A DNA stretch of 47,844 bases from Oxalobacteraceae bacterium. Its GTDB lineage: Bacteria; Pseudomonadota; Gammaproteobacteria; Burkholderiales; Burkholderiaceae_D. A program made the position numbers and the translations under genes. The number at the start of each line of letters is the position of its first letter. Position 1 is the first letter of the stretch. The notes below the pieces were generated by a model. The model made no database searches. It saw nothing but the letters and a program-made list of their open reading frames with translations, and had not been told where the DNA came from. Location of the stretch: NCBI GenBank assembly GCA_027490255.1, contig JAIXYM010000074.1, forward strand, positions 1 to 47,844, given 5' to 3'. Below, piece after piece: positions 9,935-18,226 of the stretch.

Positions 9935-10537
9935 ATGGATGAGATCGTCAAACAAGCGATGGCGAAATGGCCATCCGTTCCACACTGTTACGGCTGGCTG
10001 GCGCTGGATGCGCGCGGCGCCTTTCGCATGCGTGATGAAGCCGCGCAGCGAGCGAATAGCCCGGGCGACATCATTCGCCATACCTCACTGCTGAACTTCA
10101 TTTATCGAAACTACGCGCGCGACGAACGCGGCGCATGGTTCTTTCAAAATGGTCCGCAGCGCGTTTATGTGGAACTTGAAACAACACCGTTCATCGCGCG
10201 AACGGATCCGTCGCATCAGTTTGTTTTGCACGATGGCGAGGTGATGTCGGATATTGATGAGGTTTGCCTGACCGAACATGGGCAGCTGGTATTAATTAAT
10301 AGCCGACAAATTGCCATGCTGGATGATCGCGATCTGGCGCAATGCCTGCCGCTCTTGAAGCTACATGGACAAATCATCCATGATGATCAGCTGATGCAGT
10401 GGCTTGCATCACCAACTAATGATCTCAGTCTGCGTACACTTCAGAGGGATATACCTGTACGTTGGATACAGAGCGATATGCTGGCGTCGAGTTTTGGGTT
10501 TATTAGAAGACCTGTTGTGCCTGATGACAGCAGGTGA
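9935..10537 (+). CDS. Conserved hypothetical protein (200 aa) following the YheT-like gene
   Basis: A soluble 200-residue protein with no signal peptide or membrane segment. It looks like the family of DUF proteins found downstream of YheT in many betaproteobacteria: N-terminal 'VPHCYGWLALDARGAFRMRDE', middle 'NFIYRNYARDERGAWFFQNGPQRVYVELE' and C-terminal 'HGQ...DDQLMQWL' blocks suggest a mixed alpha/beta fold with conserved tryptophans. I do not recognise a catalytic motif and assign no function. It begins six bases after the YheT stop, so it is the last gene of the ilvE-side run. Confidence 0.8.
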   Translation: MDEIVKQAMAKWPSVPHCYGWLALDARGAFRMRDEAAQRANSPGDIIRHTSLLNFIYRNYARDERGAWFFQNGPQRVYVELETTPFIARTDPSHQFVLHDGEVMSDIDEVCLTEHGQLVLINSRQIAMLDDRDLAQCLPLLKLHGQIIHDDQLMQWLASPTNDLSLRTLQRDIPVRWIQSDMLASSFGFIRRPVVPDDSR

Positions 10538-10558
10538 AAGATTTGGCTGTTTGTGTGT

Positions 10559-10825
10559 GACGAAAGACACTGGATCCCAGCTTTCGCTGGGATGACGGTT
10601 TTTATGTCAACTAACCTTCCAAACTTCATGCCATCGCAAGACTTCTAAATCGTCATCACCTGCATGTGATGACTGCTGCGCGGGCGGATCGCATGCGACC
10701 CGAATTCCCCACTCGCTCCCGGCGAAAGGTGTAGCGGGGGTTTCAGACCGCATGCGGTCTGCCCGCGGAACGGTAATGGCGTACTTGCCATTACGCGCCC
10801 TGCAAGGGGGGATCCAGCGTCTTTT
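10559..10825. repeat. Dispersed hairpin repeat pair, with an enlarged composite second copy
   Basis: The first unit (10559-10598) has the stem ATCCCAGC-TTTC-GCTGGGAT (core 10574-10593): both arms differ from the other copies by one base, and the changes compensate so pairing is kept. The second, inverted unit starts with 'CGTCATC' at 10651 and ends with 'GATCCAGCG' at 10811-10819. It is split by extra sequence: about 60 bases beginning 'ACCTGCATGTGATGA' and then, after 'CCGGCGAAAG', about 80 bases with further inverted repeats. The first of these inserts is shared with the copy at 36092-36180. This fills the 333-base space between the convergent 200-aa gene and bepA, where it may also terminate transcription. 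Confidence 0.75.
10744..10794. repeat. Two strong inverted repeats inside the composite repeat
   Basis: 10744-10761 is a perfect 18-base palindrome (CAGACCGCA with its complement TGCGGTCTG). 10773-10780 GTAATGGC and 10787-10794 GCCATTAC form an eight-base stem with a six-base loop. Neither is present in the sister composite at 36 kb, so this is an extra module. No T-run follows, so a simple terminator is not indicated. Confidence 0.7.
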
Positions 10826-10870
10826 TTACAAACGAGTACACGCCTAGGAAATGAGGATCCCACCCCGTAA

Positions 10871-12403
10871 TCAGCGCTTCTTGGTCTGCGACATCAACTC
10901 CTGCCAAGCCGCCTGCAATTCACGTTCACGCGCATCAATCATCGCCTGATCGTAAAACGACGCATCGGATGACGTGCGTGCAATCCTGAGTTGCTCAAGC
11001 GCCGAGGGCAAGGCACCCGAAAGAAAGTAAAACTCAGCCAGCGCCAGATGCTGCAAGGCCTGCTTGCCCTGCTCTGCATACACTCGCGCCAATGCACGCT
11101 GCACACCGGCGTCCTGACGATAGAGCTGCGACTGGTCGCGCAGAAACGCTGCCGCCGCTTCTTTCTTGCCCGCCGCCAGCAGAGTTTCCGCATACTGCAT
11201 CGTCAGCGCGCGGGATAGAGGGAATCGATTACGCCCCTCGGTCGCCAGCGCCAAGGCCTGCTCTGCCTGACCTCTGAGCAGACGATATTCAATATTCATA
11301 CTCAACAAGGCCGGCGATGACGGCGTCGATGTCTCGCGAGCGACATCGGCATGCAAGGCTTCGAGCAAGGTACTGGCGCGGGCCGCATCCTTTTGACGCA
11401 AAGCAATCATAGCCAAGCCGTAACGCGCACCCATGATCTGTGCTCGCACACCTTGCTGCAGCTGCTCGTTAAAAATTACCGTCGCGTCACGCCATCCCTG
11501 CACAGTGTCATCTTGTAAAACACGCGCACGTGCCTTGACCAGAGAAAACTCAAGACTATCGAGACGCTGACGGTAAGGCATGTCACGAATACGTGCCTCA
11601 ATGTCAGCAATACGCTCGGTTGTCAGCGGGTGCGTGCGCAAATAGGAAGGCGCAGAACTGCTGCGACTGCGGCTGGCAGCGTCCAATCGCCCAAAAAAAG
11701 CCACCATCCCATTGACCTCAAAGCCAGAACTGCGCAAGAGATTCAGACCAATCCGATCCGCCTCGCGTTCGGCATCTCTGCCAAAGCTCAGCTGTCGCTG
11801 CGCTGCCAAGCCGGTACCGCCCATCATGGCCGCCATGGAAAGGTCCGGACTAGTACGCGCTGCCAGCACAGCAAGCAGCAGACCGGCGAGCGGCAGCAAG
11901 GCATCTTGGCGTTGATTGCCAATCATGCGCGCAATGTGCCGCTGCGAGACGTGACCAATTTCGTGCGCCAGGACTGCGGCCAGCTCAGATTCGGACTGCG
12001 AGGCCAGAATCAGTCCGGTATGCACACCAATGAAACCGCCGGGGAGCGCGAACGCATTCAATGAAGGATCGCGCACGGCAAAAAACATGAAGTCATAACC
12101 CGCATCGCCCCGCGCTTCCGCGCTCGAGGAAAGCAAGACACCGCCAGCCTGATTCAAATAGTCCAACACGATGGGGTCGCTGACGTAGTCGCGGTCGCGG
12201 CGGATGTTGTTCATCACCTGCTCGCCCAGCCGGCGCTCCATCAGGGGCGACAGCTCCTCGCCGTCTGTCCCACCCAGATTAGGCAAGGCCTGAGCCTGTA
12301 AAACCGACGGTGTCAGCAGCGCTGGCGCGGAAAATGCAAGCACAGCAGCTGCCAAAAGGCGCAATATAGGCCTGCCCCTAGGAGGACGAAGACGAGGTTT
12401 CAT
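10871..12403 (-). CDS. bepA: BepA-like periplasmic M48 metalloprotease with TPR domain
   Basis: A secreted zinc protease/chaperone that, in E. coli, helps LptD assembly and degrades misfolded outer-membrane proteins. Taken from the ATG at 12403 it is 510 residues: a signal peptide with Arg-rich start and hydrophobic core (~12-36), an M48 domain with HEIGH at 147-151 and the third zinc ligand in '[11 protein letters not shown]' (~210), and a C-terminal TPR-rich half (~290-510). The frame is also open from an ATG at 12439 preceded by AAAGG, but that start would put an additional 12 residues before the signal peptide. It is divergent from moaC with a short shared promoter region. Confidence 0.9.
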   Translation of the reverse strand: MKPRLRPPRGRPILRLLAAAVLAFSAPALLTPSVLQAQALPNLGGTDGEELSPLMERRLGEQVMNNIRRDRDYVSDPIVLDYLNQAGGVLLSSSAEARGDAGYDFMFFAVRDPSLNAFALPGGFIGVHTGLILASQSESELAAVLAHEIGHVSQRHIARMIGNQRQDALLPLAGLLLAVLAARTSPDLSMAAMMGGTGLAAQRQLSFGRDAEREADRIGLNLLRSSGFEVNGMVAFFGRLDAASRSRSSSAPSYLRTHPLTTERIADIEARIRDMPYRQRLDSLEFSLVKARARVLQDDTVQGWRDATVIFNEQLQQGVRAQIMGARYGLAMIALRQKDAARASTLLEALHADVARETSTPSSPALLSMNIEYRLLRGQAEQALALATEGRNRFPLSRALTMQYAETLLAAGKKEAAAAFLRDQSQLYRQDAGVQRALARVYAEQGKQALQHLALAEFYFLSGALPSALEQLRIARTSSDASFYDQAMIDARERELQAAWQELMSQTKKR

Positions 12404-12465
12404 GGTGCTATGATACCTGCAACCAATTTTCGTTCGCATCGCCTTTCTTTAGATACATTTTCAGC

Positions 12466-12981
12466 ATGAGCTCAGCCAAAAATCCACCCAATCCCGCCAA
12501 CGATAACGGCGGCCTCACCCATTTCGACGCCACCGGACAGGCCCATATGGTCGACGTTGGCGCAAAAAATGAAACGCACCGCGTCGCTATCGCCAGCGGC
12601 ATCATCCGTATGCTGCCGCAGACGCTGGCCATCATCACCGCAGGCACCGCAAAAAAAGGCGATGTACTCGGTATCGCCCGCATCGCCGCCATCATGGCGG
12701 CCAAGCGAACCAGTGATCTGATTCCTTTATGTCACCCGCTTGCACTTACCCGCGTAGCGGTCGAGTTCACGATAGAAGAAGCCGATGCCAGCATCATGTG
12801 CAACGCACAGGTGGAGACTTACGGCAAAACCGGCGTAGAAATGGAAGCACTCACCGCCGTTCAAGTGGGTCTTCTTACCATTTACGACATGTGCAAAGCC
12901 GTTGATCGCGGCATGGTGATGTCGGATATTCGCGTGATGGAGAAACAGGGTGGGAAGTCGGGGCATTGGAAGGTGGAGTGA
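12466..12981 (+). CDS. moaC: MoaC, cyclic pyranopterin monophosphate synthase
   Basis: Second step of molybdenum cofactor synthesis, converting 3',8-cyclo-7,8-dihydro-GTP to cPMP. The 171-residue protein has the family signatures: '[18 protein letters not shown]' near the N-terminus, '[13 protein letters not shown]' in the middle and '[26 protein letters not shown]' with the catalytic Lys/Asp region, ending 'KQGGKSGHW'. No other moa gene is in the window, so the pathway genes are scattered. The next frame begins with a GTG that overlaps its stop. Confidence 0.95.
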   Translation: MSSAKNPPNPANDNGGLTHFDATGQAHMVDVGAKNETHRVAIASGIIRMLPQTLAIITAGTAKKGDVLGIARIAAIMAAKRTSDLIPLCHPLALTRVAVEFTIEEADASIMCNAQVETYGKTGVEMEALTAVQVGLLTIYDMCKAVDRGMVMSDIRVMEKQGGKSGHWKVE

Positions 12982-13370
12982 TTAATAGACGTTCACGAAC
13001 AACGGCAATTTTTATTGTGAATCCCACCTACCCCCACATAAGCAAGTACGGTCTCTGTACCTCTGTCTTGCTGGCAGCGCTCGCTTGCACGGCTATTACT
13101 TCAACAGCCGGCAGCTTATTTGGTGATCTGACTTGTAAAACTTGGGCAGATATTGACTATTCAAGAAAAAAAACCTGGACCAACGCTTTTCTTGCGCCGC
13201 TAAGTTTGACGCATCAAGGCCTTGAGAGAACAAAGCCCGATCGATACAACGAAGACTCCAAAGCCTTTGAACCCGCTATCGCCAGCATTGATAAGTTTTG
13301 TCTCTCACATCCGAAACTAAATCCGGCAGATGGCGCAGCTTCCTATTTGAACTCGCTCATTGGAAACTGA
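12978..13370 (+). CDS. Small exported protein with HdeA-like cysteine pattern
   Basis: About 130 residues. The GTG at 12978 overlaps the moaC stop (GTGA) with AAGG upstream, although a TTG at 12966 or a GTG near 13018 are possible starts. A hydrophobic segment ('[21 protein letters not shown]') after a basic stretch looks like a signal peptide. The mature part has '[10 protein letters not shown]' and, about 60 residues later, '[21 protein letters not shown]'. A Cys-x-x-Trp block and a 'Cys-x-x-x-Pro...A..L' block is the pattern of HdeA-like acid-resistance chaperones and relatives, which form one disulfide. The match is by eye and tentative. Confidence 0.55.
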   Translation: MINRRSRTTAIFIVNPTYPHISKYGLCTSVLLAALACTAITSTAGSLFGDLTCKTWADIDYSRKKTWTNAFLAPLSLTHQGLERTKPDRYNEDSKAFEPAIASIDKFCLSHPKLNPADGAASYLNSLIGN

Positions 13371-13487
13371 TTTGGTCCGCTAGCTTACCTAGCCGGTTTA
13401 CTGACAATCTACGAGATAGCAGTTTCGGCTACCAGCCTTGCATCAAAACTAGCGATTTTTAGCTTGATATCCGCAGTTTGCAGTTTC

Positions 13488-15110
13488 CTAAACTGAAAAA
13501 ATATCTCCATACTTCAAACGCAAGTCACTCTTCTGCACCTTACCGGTTCCCCCGACGGGCAAAGACTGAACAAAGATAACTTCATCAGGCACCCACCATT
13601 TAGCGACGCGCTCAGCCAGAAAATCGATGATTTCTTGCTTCTCTAATGATTTTTCAGGTTTTGGAACAATTAATAGCAGCGGGCGCTCATCCCATTTAGG
13701 ATGCTTCACACCAATGACTGCGGCCATGGCCACATCGGGATGAGCGGCTACAGCATTTTCGAGATCAATTGAGCTAATCCATTCACCGCCAGATTTGATT
13801 ACATCCTTTGTGCGATCGCGTATCTGCATCACGCCATCCGGACTGATCGTTGCAATATCGCCCGTCGGAAACCATCCATCGACCAACGCTGTTTTATCAG
13901 CCTTGTGATATTTCTCAACGATCCACTGCCCCCGCACCATTAACTCTCCTTGCGAAGTACCATCTCTTGGAAGCGAGTTGCCGTCTTCATCGACAATTTT
14001 TAGCTCCACGCCAAATACAGATTTACCTTGCTTTGCGACGAGATCGTGACGCTGCTCGGCGGGCCACTCTATTTCACTCAGGCTTAAATTACTCATCGTT
14101 GCGACGGCGGTAGTTTCAGTCATACCCCAGCCGTGACGTACATCGACGTTATAAACATCATTGAATTTGGCAATTAATGCTCTCGGCATGGCAGAGCCGC
14201 CTACGCCCGTTCTGCGCATGGTTGAAAACTTGAGATTATTTTTTTCCAAATGCTGTACCAACCCCATCCAAATAGTAGGCACGCCCGCACTGATTGTGAC
14301 TTTTTCAGACTCGATTAGCTCGTAGATACTTGCGCCGTCCAACTTTGGGCCAGGCAAAACTAGCTTGGATCCTGCAATTAATGACGCATAAGGCAAACAC
14401 CAAGCGTTAATGTGAAACATAGGAACAACAGGAAGGACCGTGTCTTGCGAAGACATACTCAGCACATTGGGTAAGCATGCCGACAAAGCACTCAACGCAA
14501 TGGCTCTGTGTGAGTAAAGAACGCCTTTGGGATTACCGGTAGTCCCCGAGGTATAGCAAAGCGCCGCACCTGATTTCTCGTCTAAGTCCGGCCACCGGAA
14601 AACGTTATCGTGGGATGCGATCAGATCTTCATAGTTTTTAATCTCAAGATTTTCAATCTCTGGCGTATTGTCTTTATCACTCAAACAGATCCAATGCTTT
14701 ACTTTGGGACAGCTAGGGGCGATAGCTTTAATCAAGGGCGCAAACGTACTATCGAAAAATATCGCCTCGTCTTCTGCATGATTAATGATGTAAGAGAGCT
14801 GGTCTGGATGCAAACGTGGATTACAAGTGTGCATAATCATGCCGCTGCCAGAAACTGCGTAATAGGATTCCAGATGCCGGTAATTGTTCCAGGCAATCGT
14901 ACCCACCACACTACCCAATTCAAGACCGATACTGGCAAGCGCATTCGCCAATTGCTTTGATCTATTGGCCATGTCGGCAAAGGTGTATCGGTGCAGCGCT
15001 CCGTGGGTCTCCCGACTGACAATGCTTTGGTGACCAAATTGATCAGCGCCATGCTCAAGGATTGCTGAAATCAGCAATGGACGCTCCATCATTTTCCCAT
15101 CTGTCTGCAT
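13488..15110 (-). CDS. AMP-binding fatty-acyl-CoA synthetase (AlkK/FadD-like)
   Basis: An ANL-superfamily ligase that activates a carboxylic acid, probably medium- or long-chain fatty acid, to its CoA thioester. The 540-residue protein has the ATP loop [11 protein letters not shown] at 187-197, 'GWGMTET', the 'TGDIATI' Asp motif, the '[16 protein letters not shown]' hinge and the catalytic lysine in 'GGTGKVQK' near the C-terminus. The substrate-side sequence '[14 protein letters not shown]' is typical of the AlkK-type medium-chain group. GAGGAAA precedes the ATG. Base composition is more AT-rich than the housekeeping genes on either side, suggesting a laterally acquired or relaxed region. It stands alone. 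Confidence 0.9.
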   Translation of the reverse strand: MQTDGKMMERPLLISAILEHGADQFGHQSIVSRETHGALHRYTFADMANRSKQLANALASIGLELGSVVGTIAWNNYRHLESYYAVSGSGMIMHTCNPRLHPDQLSYIINHAEDEAIFFDSTFAPLIKAIAPSCPKVKHWICLSDKDNTPEIENLEIKNYEDLIASHDNVFRWPDLDEKSGAALCYTSGTTGNPKGVLYSHRAIALSALSACLPNVLSMSSQDTVLPVVPMFHINAWCLPYASLIAGSKLVLPGPKLDGASIYELIESEKVTISAGVPTIWMGLVQHLEKNNLKFSTMRRTGVGGSAMPRALIAKFNDVYNVDVRHGWGMTETTAVATMSNLSLSEIEWPAEQRHDLVAKQGKSVFGVELKIVDEDGNSLPRDGTSQGELMVRGQWIVEKYHKADKTALVDGWFPTGDIATISPDGVMQIRDRTKDVIKSGGEWISSIDLENAVAAHPDVAMAAVIGVKHPKWDERPLLLIVPKPEKSLEKQEIIDFLAERVAKWWVPDEVIFVQSLPVGGTGKVQKSDLRLKYGDIFSV

Positions 15111-15677
15111 AGCTTTTTCCTCGCTGAATTGCTTCTTGTTTTATTTAATACAGACCGCATTAAATTGTAATTTTTTAGATTGCACAAGCAGGGCCATGCC
15201 CTAGAATTTAGATCATAGTCTTACTACGTGTAGGGTTATAAAACTGTTGGGGCAGTTAAAAATACCCTGCCTGCCGTTGTCTACCAAAGGGTAAACCATC
15301 CCAGATCACGCTCACTTTTGACACAACGCCTCTTTATTTACGCCACTAATTTCGGCAACGGTAAAAAATCCGTTGAATTGAGAGACTTTATGAGTGATCA
15401 GCGCTGGGAACCGGTACTCTCAACTGCATAAATTAGTTGCCACTTGCAGGGCTAAACACTACACAAAAAAAGCGCGTTTACACGCGAATCAGCGATTACC
15501 ATCAATCGCATGGTCAATGCGGACTAGTAACAAGTGGATTGCATTCATTTACTAGCGAAGTATTTTCATTTTAGTAAGTTCAAGCTTGTAAAGCGCACTG
15601 CAGCAAATTGTTCCGAATCAAAATTTTTAGATTGTCTCGATCAAACTTACACGAAGTAATCCTGATAAATCATACCT
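15111..15677. other. Long non-coding stretch between divergent genes
   Basis: A 567-base gap between the divergent acyl-CoA synthetase and the ArsR-like gene. It is AT-rich and no reading frame of note, RNA gene or convincing hairpin was found. The synthetase promoter must lie at its left end and the ArsR-like promoter at its right end, but I could not pick either with confidence. Confidence 0.5.
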
Positions 15678-15992
15678 ATGGAAACTCGCCAGCTCGCCCG
15701 GCTTATGGGCTCGCTTTCATTTGAGGAACGCCTGCTCATTATGGACGCACTCATTTCGACCGGCGAGGAAGGACTGAGCCAGATGGCTCTGGCCGAAATC
15801 ACGAGTCTCTCTGCGTCCAGCATTGGAATCAATCTTGACTACATGATGAGCACGGATATTGTGAGATACCGCAGTGAGTCGGTTGGCAAAGTTTTTTTTC
15901 CAAACTACGAACTTCTCGGAAGTTTGTTTTCATTCATGAATAAAAATTATGGATCGGGGATGAGCCAAACCAATCGGACGAAGTTAGGGTGA
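15678..15992 (+). CDS. ArsR-like winged-helix transcriptional regulator
   Basis: A 104-residue single-domain DNA-binding protein. The layout matches ArsR/SmtB: an N-terminal helix 'ARLMGSLSFEERLLIMDALISTG', a helix-turn-helix 'LSQMALAEITSLSASSIGINLDYMMSTDIV' (~35-65) and a wing 'RYRSESVGKVFFPNY'. The metal-binding CxC motif of ArsR-type sensors is absent, and there is no cysteine at all in the protein, so any ligand is not a thiolate-bound metal. It lies just upstream of a degraded response regulator and may be the only surviving regulator of this patch. Its targets are unknown. Confidence 0.75.
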   Translation: METRQLARLMGSLSFEERLLIMDALISTGEEGLSQMALAEITSLSASSIGINLDYMMSTDIVRYRSESVGKVFFPNYELLGSLFSFMNKNYGSGMSQTNRTKLG

Positions 15993-16026
15993 AACCGAAT
16001 TGATCTGATCCTTTTGGTTTAGAAGC

Positions 16027-16388
16027 ATGAAAATCTTACTGGTTGAAGACGAGGCAAAGATTGCTGATTTAGTGCTCTCTGGCTTTCAATCAGCAGGTTT
16101 CGCTACCGACTACCATGCTGATGGCAATGAAGGCCTAGCTGCTGCCTTGACGACTGACTACGACGCCATCGTCCTTGATGTAATGCTGCCATCGATTGAT
16201 GGTCTGTCCATTCTCCGCGCCGTACGTAACAAAGTCCTGAAAACGCCCATCCATTTGCTTACCGCCAGAACTGACCCTCAAGACAGGCTATCTGGATTCG
16301 CAGCGGGGGCGGATGATTATCTCCCCAAGCCTTTTTTATTGAAGAGCTGATTGCCCGCCTAGGCGCAATCGGTCATCAAAGTGGGTGA
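16027..16388 (+). pseudogene. Broken OmpR-family response regulator (receiver domain, frameshifted)
   Basis: The frame from the ATG at 16027 encodes a full receiver domain: acidic pocket 'VEDE' (D8), phospho-acceptor D51 in 'VLDVMLPS', T79 in 'LLTAR' and K101 in 'LPKPF'. Just after KPF, in a run of T at 16332-16337, the frame is lost: the annotated frame stops at 16350, while the next frame continues as 'IEELIARLGAIGHQSG' to a stop at 16388. That continuation is the normal end of a receiver domain, so a one-base indel is implied. The DNA-binding domain is missing altogether, so this cannot act as a transcription factor. Confidence 0.85.
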
Positions 16389-16517
16389 TTTTCCGCTGCT
16401 AGCGAATGCAGTGGTCAGCTTCGAAAATGAACGCTGGTTGACCACCCGCATGATAGCCAACAACGGTATTATTCTGACGATGATCAATACCAAAGTGATT
16501 GATCAGAGGATGGATGA

Positions 16518-16703
16518 ATTTCCTTATTCCAGCTATTGAACACTGAAAAAGCCCACAGTCGTAAAGTTGACGGGACTGCAATGGGCCTGAGCTTGTGCCA
16601 GGAAATTGCCATCGCCGGCAATGGTAAGCTTCAGTTTTCAGTGATACGCCAAAATAAGGTTACAGTTGTCTTCCGAGCTCATGCCGCGAGTAAGGGCGCA
16701 TAA
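16518..16703 (+). pseudogene. Remnant of a sensor histidine kinase (C-terminal ATPase part)
   Basis: A frame from about 16518 to the TAA at 16703 reads 'LFQLLNTEKAHSRKV' followed by 'DGTAMGLSLCQEIAIAGNGKL'. This corresponds to the G2 box region of HATPase_c kinases, where 'GTGLGLSLCQEIA...HNGKL' would be expected, followed by the last strand 'KVTVVFRA'. The rest of the kinase is gone. The intervening 16389-16517 has a short open stretch without recognisable similarity. With the broken response regulator upstream it shows a decayed two-component pair with an internal deletion. Confidence 0.75.
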
Positions 16704-16736
16704 ACCAAGTGCTAAATATATAATTCCATTACCAAA

Positions 16737-17534
16737 ATGGCATCGAAAATACTTCTCACTTCATACACCAAAAAACCGGAATTCGAAGACTTCTTGAATT
16801 CGTTTTACGACGCTGTGTGCGAGAGCGACATGGTCAAACACTATTTTTTCTTGGCGAAAAAAAGTGCGGTACTGCAGGACATGAAAAAATTCAGCCGGTA
16901 CCTTACCCCCAAAACTCAAATGGACTACCGGCGCCCCGCTACGTCCACTGCCTCTCAGGACATCCAGCTACCCGACAGTCAGATCAGCGAGATCAGTCAG
17001 ATTATGGTTAGGGTATGCAGGGCAAAAAAAATCCCATTTGAAGACGTCCCACAGCTGACGCATGAAATCCTCGAGATGATTGACGAAACACGCAGTCAGA
17101 CGAACGATACCGCCGCTTCCGTTCTCTATCCCGACGAAGTTGATTCCGATAACGTTTATAAATTTCTCAAGAAGAATAAGATAGATTCGGAGATCATGCC
17201 TTCAAAATCCCTGATGGCAGAACGGGGACTCGCACATAAAGTATGGATCTACCTAGATCACGACGAAAAAACAATTTCGATCGAAGGAAAAATTTTTATC
17301 AAAGACATCGCTTTCGATGACCAGATTGAAGAAATCATCGAAAAACAGAATAACCGCGACAGCTTTATGAGAATAAGGCTAGAGCGCAATAATGGAGCGC
17401 AGCACCTTATTGAGAGGCACACACTTCCATTTCAAAATGGAATACCCGTGCGTTTGTTTGTGCGCTATCTAGGTAAATTCAGCAGAGATCTTGACATGAT
17501 TTATTCGACGGATTCAGACGACATTCTGAAGTAA
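16737..17534 (+). CDS. Truncated-globin-like protein lacking the haem histidine, with unknown C-terminal domain
   Basis: A 265-residue intact frame. Residues ~14-118 follow the group I truncated haemoglobin pattern by eye: 'FEDFLNSFYDAVCESDMVKHYFF' (B/E helices, B10-type Tyr at Y24), 'VLQDMKKFSRYL', 'MDYRRP', and 'ISEISQIMVRVCRAKKIPFEDVPQLTHEIL' for the G/H helices. Where the proximal His should be (near residue 71, within 'ATSTASQDIQL') there is none, so haem binding by the usual ligand is not expected. Residues ~130-265 form a second alpha/beta region ('SDNVYKFLKKNKID...', 'VWIYLDHDEKTISIEGKIFI', 'GIPVRLFVRYLGKFSRDLDMIY') that vaguely recalls YbjN-type domains. Function unknown. Confidence 0.6.
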   Translation: MASKILLTSYTKKPEFEDFLNSFYDAVCESDMVKHYFFLAKKSAVLQDMKKFSRYLTPKTQMDYRRPATSTASQDIQLPDSQISEISQIMVRVCRAKKIPFEDVPQLTHEILEMIDETRSQTNDTAASVLYPDEVDSDNVYKFLKKNKIDSEIMPSKSLMAERGLAHKVWIYLDHDEKTISIEGKIFIKDIAFDDQIEEIIEKQNNRDSFMRIRLERNNGAQHLIERHTLPFQNGIPVRLFVRYLGKFSRDLDMIYSTDSDDILK

Positions 17535-17576
17535 GGTATCCCCGCATAGAATCAAGCTACCAGCCTATCAAAAGAG

Positions 17577-18032
17577 TTATTTCACCTTACCTATGGCGCG
17601 AGCAAGGTCCAGATATTCCTCGCAATCCTTGCCGCAAATCTCTTCCAGTCGAGCCAGATGCTGGCGTGCCTTGTCGAGATTACCGGCTTTGACATAAGCC
17701 TCGCCCAAATACTCATGCGTGCCGCGATGATTCGGGTCGATACCGAGCGCGACCTTATAGTGAGTAAATGCGCTGTCGAGATCCCCTGATTTGCGGAAAG
17801 CAAAACCCAGATGGCTATGCAGGTCGGCATTTTCCAGACGCTTATTCGCCGCCTTGAAATGTTCAATCGCTGCTTTCCAGTCTTTGCGTTCAATGGCTTT
17901 TTTGCCAGCGACAAAATCAGGGTCAGAACGATTGGCCTCTGGGTTTGTCTCGAGCGTGCCAGCGTAGGCAGCAGACATCGCCCCACAAAAAATCAGCGAG
18001 AAAACCAACATTAATGATCGGAAGGTGGTCAT
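17577..18032 (-). CDS. Exported TPR-repeat protein
   Basis: A 151-residue protein if started at the ATG at 18032, which has GGAG six bases upstream (an ATG at 18044 is in frame). Residues ~1-25 are a signal peptide ending 'AMSAAYAG'. Three TPR-like repeats follow: 'FVAGKKAIERKDWKAAIEHFKAA', 'ADLHSHLGFAFRKSGDLDSAFTHYKVAL' and 'HRGTHEYLGEAYVKAGNLDKARQHL'. The C-terminus has a Cys pair in 'EEICGKDCEEYLDL', probably a periplasmic disulfide. It should act as a periplasmic protein-interaction adaptor; the partner is unknown. Confidence 0.85.
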   Translation of the reverse strand: MTTFRSLMLVFSLIFCGAMSAAYAGTLETNPEANRSDPDFVAGKKAIERKDWKAAIEHFKAANKRLENADLHSHLGFAFRKSGDLDSAFTHYKVALGIDPNHRGTHEYLGEAYVKAGNLDKARQHLARLEEICGKDCEEYLDLARAIGKVK

Positions 18033-18226
18033 GGGAATCTCCATGTTTGAACTATTAATACAGCGACAATGGCGTATTTTTTAATACAAAATAGTTAACT
18101 TAAATACGGACTGTTGTATCGACTGGATTTAAATTATCACGGCACGAAATTTTTTGCCCGTAATGGTGGAAAATCGCGGTTCTTTGAACCCGCTTGCCTT
18201 TCTGCTCAAAGCTTCGGCGCTACCCC

